DNA of 64,000 nt from Glutamicibacter sp. JC586. GTDB lineage: Bacteria > Actinomycetota > Actinomycetes > Actinomycetales > Micrococcaceae. Positions 8,326 to 15,349 of the stretch are shown here, piece after piece. Below the pieces are notes generated by a model, which was not told where the DNA came from, did no database searches, and saw only the letters and a program-made list of their open reading frames with translations. The number at the start of each line of letters is the position of its first letter. Within the stretch, counting starts at the first letter, position 1. The DNA lies in NCBI RefSeq assembly GCF_009805585.1, contig NZ_VHIN01000022.1:372001-436000 (forward strand). Reading direction: 5' to 3'. Both the position numbers and the translations under genes were made by a program.

Positions 8326-8898
8326 GTGTCGCAGCAGCAAGATGCTCCGTTTTCCCGCGTGCCGGATGCGGAGTTTGGCTACAACGCAAAGCAGGTTGAT
8401 GCGTTCCTCAGCCGTGCCCGCGCTACCTTTAACGGCGACGGCAATGACGACAGTGTGGTCACTAGCCACCTGATTCGGCGAACCACGTTTGCCCCGCAAA
8501 AAGGTGGCTATCAGGCGCGCGAAGTTGACGGAGCGCTGGACCGACTAGAAGACGTATTTGCCAAGCGGGAACGCGATGATTTGATCAGCCACCAAGGCGA
8601 AGAAGTCTGGCTACAGCAAGTTGGACGCCTCGCAGCGATCCTTCGGGGCCGTCTGCACCGTGCCAAGGGCGAGCGCTTCCGTCGCCCATCGCGGTCCAAC
8701 GCAGCTAGCTACAACGTTGAAGACGTGGATCGCCTGTGCGACCAGCTCATCGACTACTTCGAAAACGACGTACCGATGGCTGTGGATGCCGTGCGTCGGG
8801 TGGAGTTCCGCTCGGCTCAAGGCACTGAGGGTTATGAAGAGTCGCAGGTTGATGCGTTCTTAGACCGTGTGGTTGAGCTGATGGCCTCCATCGACTAG
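8326..8898 (+). CDS. DivIVA-like repeat protein
   Basis: A 190-residue protein made mainly of a repeated short motif with the pattern G-Y-x4-V-D-x-F/A-L-D/S-R. Copies lie near residues 9-35 (EFGYNAKQVDAFLSR), 53-78 (GGYQAREVDGALDRL), 120-145 (ASYNVEDVDRLCDQL) and 159-186 (EGYEESQVDAFLDRV). This motif is the membrane-targeting N-terminal segment of DivIVA/Wag31, the polar growth and division scaffold, but here there is no long coiled coil. It is a DivIVA-domain-containing protein of unknown job, perhaps an envelope or division adaptor. GTG 8326 is chosen because AAGGAA precedes it; an upstream start at 8305 lacks a ribosome site. It has its own promoter region after cdsA. Confidence 0.8.
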   Translation: MSQQQDAPFSRVPDAEFGYNAKQVDAFLSRARATFNGDGNDDSVVTSHLIRRTTFAPQKGGYQAREVDGALDRLEDVFAKRERDDLISHQGEEVWLQQVGRLAAILRGRLHRAKGERFRRPSRSNAASYNVEDVDRLCDQLIDYFENDVPMAVDAVRRVEFRSAQGTEGYEESQVDAFLDRVVELMASID

Positions 8899-8926
8899 CT
8901 CAGGCACCACCAACTGAATATTTTCT

Positions 8927-8958
8927 GTGGGCACCGAATGTTATCGTTCGGTGCCCAC
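8927..8958. terminator. Bidirectional terminator between convergent genes
   Basis: A perfect 12-bp stem (GTGGGCACCGAA with its complement at 8947-8958) closes an eight-base loop. It lies between the ends of the plus-strand DivIVA-like gene and the minus-strand MFS gene. On the minus strand the distal side reads AGAAAATATT, and on the plus strand GGTATTT, so it may serve both. Confidence 0.75.
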
Positions 8959-8968
8959 GGTATTTAGG

Positions 8969-10177
8969 CTAAGCCGCATTTGGGATTCGCAAGCTGCGTG
9001 CGCAGTAGATGGCGCAGATGCCACAGACCGCGGCGACTAAGGCAAGCGAAACCGCATAGGACATCAACGGAAGTAGCGTCGCCAGAAGGGTCGGAAGCAA
9101 GAACCCGCTGTAGGCCAGTGAGTAGTACAGGCCTGAGAGGCCGGCCAAATCTTGTGCTGTGGCGATAGCCTGCACCTGTATTAAGCCCGCTACCGTGCAG
9201 ATGCCGTATGCGGCACCTAGCAACACGGCCACACACAAAGCCAGTACAGGGGCATCGACCCACGCGACCAGTACTGAGAGCAACATTCCGATGGTCATCA
9301 ACGTCATTCCCACGGGTAGTGCCCGACCGCCAGTGATTTTTGCGATCCACGGCACCAAATTCTGGCTCAACGCCCCGGTTCCCAATGTCAGCACGGTCAG
9401 CACCGTGGCGTAGAGCGTACTCCAAGTACCAAGTCGGTCTTGGACGGCCGCGGGGATGATCGCATATGCGACTCCGGCAGCGGCAAAGATCCATGGGGCA
9501 GTGGGAATGATGACCTTACGGAATCGATGATGAGATGCCGAGGGGATTCGTAAATCCTTATACCAAGCACCTTCAGTCCGTTGTGCTGGTGCTAGGGACT
9601 CTTGGGCCCTGAGTAAGAAGGCCAGCGCTACGAGTGAGAGAACCAGATGAATGAGGTAGGGCGCTTGTTCGGGCATCGGGGCCCACTGAGCCATGGCTCC
9701 GCTGACAGCTGCTCCCAGACCGAATCCGAGCGTCAGAGTCAAAGATGAACGTTTTGCGCCAGCGGTGGGACCAGCATGAGTGTCGAAGGGGTGGCTTGAA
9801 AGTTCCTTGATCCAGCTTGAACCAACCGACATAGCCGCTCCCACGCCTACCCCTGACATCAGTCGCCCGAGGCAAAGCAACAGCAACGAATGAGAACCAA
9901 GGGCCAAAAGTGCACTGGCAAAGATGCTGATCACCGTCCCAGCAATCAACACGGGTTTGCGCCCGTGCTGATCAGATAAGGGACCGAGTAATAACAGGCC
10001 AGGGATCAGGCCCCCAACATAGGTGCCCAGCAACAAATTGGCTTGCCATGGCTGGAAACCTTCAAGCACCTCATATAGGTGCAGTAACGGTGTGAAGTGA
10101 TTTCCGCCCCAAGCGATCATGAATACGGCGCAGGCGACATAGAGATATCCGGTTTTGCCTCTGGTGGACGTGAACAA
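8969..10177 (-). CDS. MFS transporter
   Basis: A 402-residue major facilitator with 12 predicted helices in two halves. The loop between helices 2 and 3 reads GPLSDQHGRKPVL, the MFS signature in the position of G-x3-D-R-x-G-R. The fold exports drugs or imports small solutes by proton exchange; no substrate can be assigned. The start is TTG 10177, immediately after the TAA of the upstream GntR gene with AAAGG about nine bases before it. The two genes form a regulator-transporter pair, and the regulator probably senses the transported compound or a derivative. Confidence 0.85.
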   Translation of the reverse strand: MFTSTRGKTGYLYVACAVFMIAWGGNHFTPLLHLYEVLEGFQPWQANLLLGTYVGGLIPGLLLLGPLSDQHGRKPVLIAGTVISIFASALLALGSHSLLLLCLGRLMSGVGVGAAMSVGSSWIKELSSHPFDTHAGPTAGAKRSSLTLTLGFGLGAAVSGAMAQWAPMPEQAPYLIHLVLSLVALAFLLRAQESLAPAQRTEGAWYKDLRIPSASHHRFRKVIIPTAPWIFAAAGVAYAIIPAAVQDRLGTWSTLYATVLTVLTLGTGALSQNLVPWIAKITGGRALPVGMTLMTIGMLLSVLVAWVDAPVLALCVAVLLGAAYGICTVAGLIQVQAIATAQDLAGLSGLYYSLAYSGFLLPTLLATLLPLMSYAVSLALVAAVCGICAIYCARSLRIPNAA

Positions 10178-10849
10178 TTAATTCGCCTTTTTCGGGAAAT
10201 GAGCTTTGGTGAGGTGAGCGTTGAGGCATTGAGCAAATTCGGTCGCATTGGCTTGGCCAGCCAGATCGGCTAATCTCTCATGCTCTTTGAGGTAGGTGGC
10301 TAGTTGCTCCGGGTGTTCAAGGGCAGCCTCGAAGGTGAGCCTTGCCAGCCGGGGCGCCAATTCGGTGAGCAGGTCAGTGATCACATTGTTGCCCCCAGCC
10401 TGAACGAGCGCAGCATGGAAAGCGAAGTCAGCACTGGCAAAACCCAAAAGATCTCCGGACGCGAGGGCTGCACGCTGTGCTTGGAGCGGTTCGTTCAGTG
10501 AACTGGAAAGCTCGGCGAGTTTTCCGGGTGTGGAGGTGAGCGCTTCTAATGCTCCACGCTCGAACAGGCCGCGTGTAGCAAGTAGGTCTCTGCGTTCTTC
10601 GAAGGTGATTGCCGTGACTACAGCGCCTTTTTTGGGCATGAGTCTGACCAAGCCCCATCGAGCCAGCTGGAGCATTGCTTCACGAGATGGCGTTCTGCTG
10701 ACTCCCATTTCTAGGGACAGCTCGGCCTCGGTGAGTAGATGTCCAGCGGGTATGGAGCGTTCGACAATACGTTGCGCAGCATGAGCTGCGACGCGACGGG
10801 CCAATGACCCATCGGCTTGATCGGGTTCCCAAGGTAGCAAATAGCTCAT
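10178..10849 (-). CDS. GntR-family regulator (FadR/FCD type)
   Basis: A 223-residue transcription factor with an N-terminal winged helix-turn-helix (about 15-80, containing LTEAELSLEMGVSRTPSREA) and an all-helical FCD effector domain with the metal-binding type DFAFHAALVQAGGN stretch (about 130-150). FCD regulators bind carboxylate-type ligands through a metal and usually repress their own operon. It is the first gene of a two-gene unit with the MFS transporter. A perfect 16-bp palindrome overlaps its ribosome-binding region, fitting autoregulation. The start ATG 10849 follows AAGGAG at a slightly long distance. Confidence 0.88.
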   Translation of the reverse strand: MSYLLPWEPDQADGSLARRVAAHAAQRIVERSIPAGHLLTEAELSLEMGVSRTPSREAMLQLARWGLVRLMPKKGAVVTAITFEERRDLLATRGLFERGALEALTSTPGKLAELSSSLNEPLQAQRAALASGDLLGFASADFAFHAALVQAGGNNVITDLLTELAPRLARLTFEAALEHPEQLATYLKEHERLADLAGQANATEFAQCLNAHLTKAHFPKKAN

Positions 10850-10865
10850 ACATTCACTGTACTCC

Positions 10866-10881
10866 TTGATGCATGCATCAA
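10866..10881. promoter_or_regulatory. Palindromic operator candidate for the GntR regulator
   Basis: TTGATGCATGCATCAA is a perfect 16-bp palindrome starting 17 bases upstream of the GntR start codon and running into the AAGGAG ribosome site. FadR-type GntR dimers bind short palindromes of about this size, so autorepression of the GntR-MFS operon is the simplest reading. Confidence 0.6.
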
Positions 10882-10957
10882 TAAATTCTTGTGTCAGACA
10901 ATGAAACTAGCGAATGGGGAGAGGAAGATCTGGCTCGTGGCCGTCAGGAGAAGATTT

Positions 10958-12433
10958 TTATGAATTGCTCGACGGGTCAGGTACATGCAGGAGCGCCATA
11001 ACCCGATCGGTGTTCTGCGGAACCGCGCGTCGAGTGCCGCGCGACACCACGATCATCACCACAAAGGCCAGTGGTACGCTCCACGCTGCAGGCTGACGCA
11101 GAAGGTGAACCCACCACAGATCGATCGTGGGCAGGAAAATGCCTACGGACAGCGAAAGACCGCAGGTGATGGCGCCGGTGAGCAGGCCGGCAATCGCCCC
11201 CTTCGCGGTAAGCGAGCGCCACCAAATCCCGAGAAGCAGTAACGGGCAGATGGTGGAGGCGGTAAAGGCAAAGACGTTGCCGATGGCTCCAGCAAGGGCC
11301 AGTGAACTGGTGAGTACCGCGATGAGCACGGGCAGGGCGGTGGCAAGGATCGTGGAGATTCTAAAACCACGTACGGTGCCGTTGAAGAATTCTTGAGAGA
11401 TCGCGCCGGCTAATGAGACCACGAGACCAGAGGTGGTGGAGAGGAACGCAGCAAAGGCGCCACCCACCACAATCGCGGTCAATGCATCGGCCACCACACC
11501 GTCAAGCAGTCTGCCTGGCAGTAACAGAATCGTCGCATCGCTCTCGTTAGCGGCGCCAAGTTCTGGGGTGTACAAGATACCTAACACACCCAAGGTGGTG
11601 GGCAGCAGGTAGAACGCGGAGAGCAGGCAGAGCACGATCACCGTGGTGGTGCGGGCACTGGATCCGGTGGGATTGGTATAAAAACGGACTAGTACATGCG
11701 GCAAGCCAAGGGTGCCAAAGAGCAGGGCCAAGATGATCGAGATGGTCTCGTACATATTCATCGTCGTGACCGATTCCAGCTGGGTGGAAAGGCTCTGGGC
11801 TCGTTCACTGGCAGCATGTTCTGGGATAGCTCGGGCCAAGAGGAAAAGGGTGGGGATCACCAATGCTGCCAGCTTGAACCAGTATTGGAAGGCCTGGACG
11901 AAGGTGACCGAGCGCATGCCGCCGGATAGTACGGTCACACAAACCACCACTGCCACAACAATTGGCCCTACCCAGCCCGGGAGCCCGGTAGCGATAGAGA
12001 GGGTCAGCGCCGCTCCATGCATCTGCGGGACGATATACAGCCAGCAGATCACCACCACCAGGTAGGTGGTCAGTTTGCGCAGCAGCGCAGAATCCTCGAA
12101 GCGGATCTGCGCGAAGTCCGGAATGGTATAGGCGCGGGATCGGCGTAGGGGAGCGGCGACAAAGAGCAAAAGCATGAGGTAACCGGCTGTGTAGCCGATC
12201 GGGAACCACAAGCCCGATTCTCCGGAGAGCACGATGAGTCCTGCCACGCCCAGGAAGGAGGCGGCAGAGAGATACTCGCCGCCGATCGCCGAGGCGTTCC
12301 ACCACGGCCGCACGGTGCGTGAAGCTACGTAAAAATCCGAGGTGGTGCGGGAGATGCGCAGACCGTAGAAGGCAATGAGCATGGTGGTTACGCAGACTAC
12401 GATAAGGGCCGCCACCGAAAATAAACTAGCCAC
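10958..12433 (-). CDS. Sodium:solute symporter (acetate/carboxylate type)
   Basis: A 491-residue SSS-family symporter with about 13 helices. GGEYLSAASFLGVAGLIVLSG (near residue 50) and LPHVLVRFYTNPT (near 250) match the ActP/MctC acetate-pyruvate-propionate subgroup rather than proline or sugar carriers. It would take up a small monocarboxylate with sodium or a proton. The start is GTG 12433, which overlaps the preceding small membrane-protein gene by eight bases behind GGAG. It is the last gene of the kinase-regulator-partner-symporter operon on the minus strand and is a diverged paralogue of the symporter at 15350. Confidence 0.88.
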   Translation of the reverse strand: MASLFSVAALIVVCVTTMLIAFYGLRISRTTSDFYVASRTVRPWWNASAIGGEYLSAASFLGVAGLIVLSGESGLWFPIGYTAGYLMLLLFVAAPLRRSRAYTIPDFAQIRFEDSALLRKLTTYLVVVICWLYIVPQMHGAALTLSIATGLPGWVGPIVVAVVVCVTVLSGGMRSVTFVQAFQYWFKLAALVIPTLFLLARAIPEHAASERAQSLSTQLESVTTMNMYETISIILALLFGTLGLPHVLVRFYTNPTGSSARTTTVIVLCLLSAFYLLPTTLGVLGILYTPELGAANESDATILLLPGRLLDGVVADALTAIVVGGAFAAFLSTTSGLVVSLAGAISQEFFNGTVRGFRISTILATALPVLIAVLTSSLALAGAIGNVFAFTASTICPLLLLGIWWRSLTAKGAIAGLLTGAITCGLSLSVGIFLPTIDLWWVHLLRQPAAWSVPLAFVVMIVVSRGTRRAVPQNTDRVMALLHVPDPSSNS

Positions 12434-12848
12434 GGCTGATACTCCGATACCGCCGCTCGTTGCGTGCTGCAGCCTTGGTGTACAGCATGCCCGCCACGAT
12501 AATCAGCGGGTATATCCCTACCCCGAGCACCCACCACGGCAGCGGAATGTGAAAGAGCTCGATATCCGAGACCACAGGCCAGAACACTAGCAGTGAACAG
12601 ATGCCCACCAGCAGGGCCAGCAGCCCGGCCGCCACAGCGCAAGCTAGGCGCAACTGCGAACGAATGAGCTGTCTGACGTAGAATTCTTCGGCAGTATGCT
12701 CAGGTGGTTGGCGAGTGACTGAGAGCGAAGCATCTTGTGGTGCTTGCACCCGCACTCGTTGCGGGCGCTGCTGGGCAAACCGTCCCGGTAAATCGTTGAC
12801 CGGTGAACTATCGGGCTGAGAATGATGCTCGGCTTCTGGATTCTGCAC
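12426..12848 (-). CDS. Small two-helix partner of the symporter
   Basis: A 140-residue protein with a disordered N-terminal half (Gln/Pro-rich) and two membrane helices (LACAVAAGLLALLVGICSLL near 70-90 and VLGVGIYPLIIVAGMLY near 105-125). Position and topology match the DUF485 proteins that accompany acetate symporters, though the sequence is divergent from the DUF485 gene at 15005 in this same window. It starts at GTG 12848 behind GGAG and overlaps the symporter start by eight bases, so the two are translationally coupled. Function is unknown; an accessory role in the transporter complex is inferred. Confidence 0.7.
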   Translation of the reverse strand: MQNPEAEHHSQPDSSPVNDLPGRFAQQRPQRVRVQAPQDASLSVTRQPPEHTAEEFYVRQLIRSQLRLACAVAAGLLALLVGICSLLVFWPVVSDIELFHIPLPWWVLGVGIYPLIIVAGMLYTKAAARNERRYRSISRG

Positions 12849-12865
12849 GCAGGCTCCGCAGATCC

Positions 12866-13582
12866 CTAGAGTGGACGGACGCGGTTGGCAGCCAGACGCT
12901 CACGCAGGTACGGCAGGGCGCGTCGGGAAATGGGCAACTCCGCTCCATGCACGATCACCGCTGCCTTACCGGTCTGCAGTCGCACGGTCTCGATCTTCTC
13001 CATACATACCAAGTAGGAACGGTGGATGCGCACAAATCCGGATTCTGCCCATTGGGCCTCCAGATCGTTGAGCGGAACCCGGATCAGATAGCTGGCTTCC
13101 TTGGTGTGCAGCCGTGCATAGTCGCCTTGAGCCTGAACATAACCGATGTCACTGCGAGGGATCAGCTTGGTGATGCCGCCTTGATCCACCGTGATCATTT
13201 CCGGCTTGGCTGGTGTTTCATCAACAAGTTCGCAAATTCGGCGAACGGACTCGGCCAAACGCTGCGGGCGGATGGGTTTGAGGACATAGTCGATGGCTGC
13301 TAATTCAAAGGCTTGCAGCGCTTGGTCTTCATCGGCGGTCACAAAAACAACCAGCGGGGGATGGGTAAAGCGGGAGATTACCCGGGCGATATCAAGCCCG
13401 GAGAGGGCTGGCATGTGGATGTCTAAGAAGAGCGCGTCCACTTCGTTTTCTTCTAGGGCCTTCAGGGCGGCGGCCCCGGAGGTAGCGCGGTGGATCTTGC
13501 CAATGCGCGAATCTTGGCTCAGCAGGAAACAGATCTCTTCCACTGCAGGGAGTTCGTCATCGGCTACCACCACATTAATCAT
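12866..13582 (-). CDS. LytTR-family response regulator
   Basis: A 238-residue response regulator with an intact receiver domain (D8/D9, phospho-acceptor D54 in LFLDIHMPALSG, T82, K102 in DYVLKPI) and a C-terminal LytTR DNA-binding domain (about 133-235; GDYARLHTKEASYLIRVPL and FVRIHRSYLVC are typical). LytTR regulators bind pairs of direct repeats two helical turns apart. Such a pair lies in the divergent promoter region at 14863-14892. It sits directly downstream of its kinase gene and 17 bases upstream of the symporter partner gene. E. coli BtsR and YpdB are analogues that control pyruvate transporters. Confidence 0.93.
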   Translation of the reverse strand: MINVVVADDELPAVEEICFLLSQDSRIGKIHRATSGAAALKALEENEVDALFLDIHMPALSGLDIARVISRFTHPPLVVFVTADEDQALQAFELAAIDYVLKPIRPQRLAESVRRICELVDETPAKPEMITVDQGGITKLIPRSDIGYVQAQGDYARLHTKEASYLIRVPLNDLEAQWAESGFVRIHRSYLVCMEKIETVRLQTGKAAVIVHGAELPISRRALPYLRERLAANRVRPL

Positions 13583-13627
13583 GCAAAAATTCTACCGTTT
13601 CCATAGTATTTCTAAACAACCCGAGTC

Positions 13628-14809
13628 CTAAGTCTGGGCGCCGGTGGTGTCCGGCGCCCGGAACTTCGGTACGCGTAGGGTGATCAGTGTTCCAGCGCCC
13701 GGTGCCGTATCGATGATCAGTCCGTTGGAGTTCCCATACAACTGGCGTAGCCGCAGGTCCACATTGCGCAGGCCTACATGCATGGTGGTCGTGGTGCCGG
13801 CTAGGACGCTGGCCAGTTGCTCGGGGTCCATGCCCATCCCGTCGTCTTCGACCGTGATCACCGCGTGCAAACCATCCTCCATAGCGGTGATGGAGATGAC
13901 CCCACCATCGGGGCGGGCCTCCAGCCCATGGCGCACCGCATTTTCCACCAATGGTTGCAAGGCTAAAAAGGGGATTTGGGTGGGGAGAACTTCCGGGGCG
14001 ATCTGTAGGGCAACCTTGATCCGTTCGCCGAATCTTGCCTTTTCAAGCAGTAGGTACCGGTCAATGGCTTCTAGCTCTTCGGCCAGCGTGGTGAATTCAC
14101 CGCGACGCCTGAAGGAGTACCGGGTGAAGTCGGCAAATTCGATGACCAATTCGCGAGCCCGGGCCGGATCGGTATTAATAAACGAGGCGATGGCGTTTAG
14201 CGAGTTGTAGATGAAGTGTGGGGAGATTTGCGCCCGCAGGGCACGCATTTGGGCTTCAAGCAGCATTGCCTTGGACTCATCGAGCTGCGCGGTGGAAACC
14301 TGAGCGGAGACAAAAACGGCGACCTCCGAGACCGCGCGAACAAAGCTGGCTCCAGCGTGATGTGAAAGGGCAACCACCGTACCGACCACTTGATCGCCCA
14401 CCATGATTGGGGCGGAAACAATATCCATGGAAGCAGAATGATTCACCTGCGTTTTGCCGGTGCTCAGCGTGGATGTGCAGGCCTTCGCCGCGTCTTCTTC
14501 CAACTGGGCAGTGAACTCGATGCCGGAGTCGGTGGCCAAGATTCGAGTGCTGTCGCTAATCAAGAGCACCTGAGAATTCAGCAACTTGCGTAGTGCCTTA
14601 GCGCTTTTGGCCGCCCCTTCTTCGGTCAAGCCACGCTCCAGATGAGGTACCGCTACCGACATGTGGTGCAACGTTTTGTAGGTGGCTTCTTCAGCGTCGG
14701 TTCCCATTTCCTTGGTGGAACGCGAGATCCTAAATCCGAAATAGCCCACGATGCTTATGCCGAGCACCACGATGACCACGATCAGGGTGATTTGCAGGGC
14801 GGGAGACAT
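13628..14809 (-). CDS. LytS-type sensor histidine kinase with GAF-like domain
   Basis: A kinase with one N-terminal membrane helix, a central GAF-like sensor region (about 55-170, with two segments on sensing and GDQVVGTVVALSHHAG) and a LytS/YehU-type kinase domain: AQISPHFIYNSLNAI carries the phospho-acceptor His (H198 counted from this start), followed by PLVENAVRHGL (N box) and GMGMDPEQL. No multi-helix 5TM-LYT sensor is present, so the signal is probably cytoplasmic. I start at ATG 14809, with AGGA seven bases upstream, rather than the GTG two codons earlier. It is the first gene of the four-gene minus-strand operon. Confidence 0.92.
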   Translation of the reverse strand: MSPALQITLIVVIVVLGISIVGYFGFRISRSTKEMGTDAEEATYKTLHHMSVAVPHLERGLTEEGAAKSAKALRKLLNSQVLLISDSTRILATDSGIEFTAQLEEDAAKACTSTLSTGKTQVNHSASMDIVSAPIMVGDQVVGTVVALSHHAGASFVRAVSEVAVFVSAQVSTAQLDESKAMLLEAQMRALRAQISPHFIYNSLNAIASFINTDPARARELVIEFADFTRYSFRRRGEFTTLAEELEAIDRYLLLEKARFGERIKVALQIAPEVLPTQIPFLALQPLVENAVRHGLEARPDGGVISITAMEDGLHAVITVEDDGMGMDPEQLASVLAGTTTTMHVGLRNVDLRLRQLYGNSNGLIIDTAPGAGTLITLRVPKFRAPDTTGAQT

Positions 14810-14862
14810 ATTCACATCCTACGGCCCACGATCTCAGTGTGCGCTCAGCGCGATGGTGTGTG

Positions 14863-14892
14863 CCGTTGAACGCATAAAACAGCCCGTTGAAC
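14863..14892. promoter_or_regulatory. LytTR-type direct repeat in the divergent promoter
   Basis: CCGTTGAAC occurs twice, at 14863-14871 and 14884-14892, 21 bases apart start to start with a 12-base spacer. This is the geometry (two direct repeats, two helical turns) and core (GTT preceded by C/A and followed by N-A/G) known for LytTR regulators such as AlgR, ComE and VirR. It lies between the kinase operon on the minus strand and the DUF485-symporter operon on the plus strand, so the neighbouring regulator probably binds here and controls one or both. Each repeat includes TTGAAC, a fair -35 element. Confidence 0.65.
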
Positions 14893-15004
14893 CACGGAGC
14901 GGTCAATAGGCCTAGTCGCGCGAGGATTCATGCCCAATAGTGAATTGAGTCACACCATTGATGTGGGCTCGCTCACATCTTCAACTCGCTCAAGGAGGGC
15001 CTCA

Positions 15005-15349
15005 ATGAGCGCCAACCCGGAACACGACGTCACCGGCGACGTCGATTTCGTCAAAGAGAGCCAATCCGAGGAATTTCAAGAACTGCGCAAAACTCATCGC
15101 AGCTTCGTTTTCCCGATGGCCATCTTCTTCCTCGTCTGGTATTTCGCCTACGTCTTGCTCGCTGACTATTTCCACGACTTTATGTCCATAAAGGTCTGGG
15201 GCAATGTCAACCTCGGTATCCTCCTTGGGCTCTTGCAGTTCGTCTCTACCTTTGCAATCACCGCTGCGTACGTGAGCTACGCGAATAAGAAAATTGACCC
15301 GCAGGCAACGCGCATTCGCGAACGTCTGGAAGATCAGGGAGTGAAATAA
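15005..15349 (+). CDS. DUF485 membrane protein
   Basis: A 114-residue DUF485 protein: a soluble N-terminus, RKTHRSFVFPMAIFFLVWYF entering helix 1, the conserved LLADY at its end, and a second helix (GILLGLLQFVSTFAITAAYV) ending in a Lys/Asp/Arg-rich tail. DUF485 proteins are almost always encoded just before an acetate-type symporter, as here, and are thought to support its assembly or activity. ATG 15005 is chosen over an upstream start at 14930 because AAGGAGG lies ideally before it. Its stop codon directly abuts the symporter ATG. Confidence 0.9.
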   Translation: MSANPEHDVTGDVDFVKESQSEEFQELRKTHRSFVFPMAIFFLVWYFAYVLLADYFHDFMSIKVWGNVNLGILLGLLQFVSTFAITAAYVSYANKKIDPQATRIRERLEDQGVK

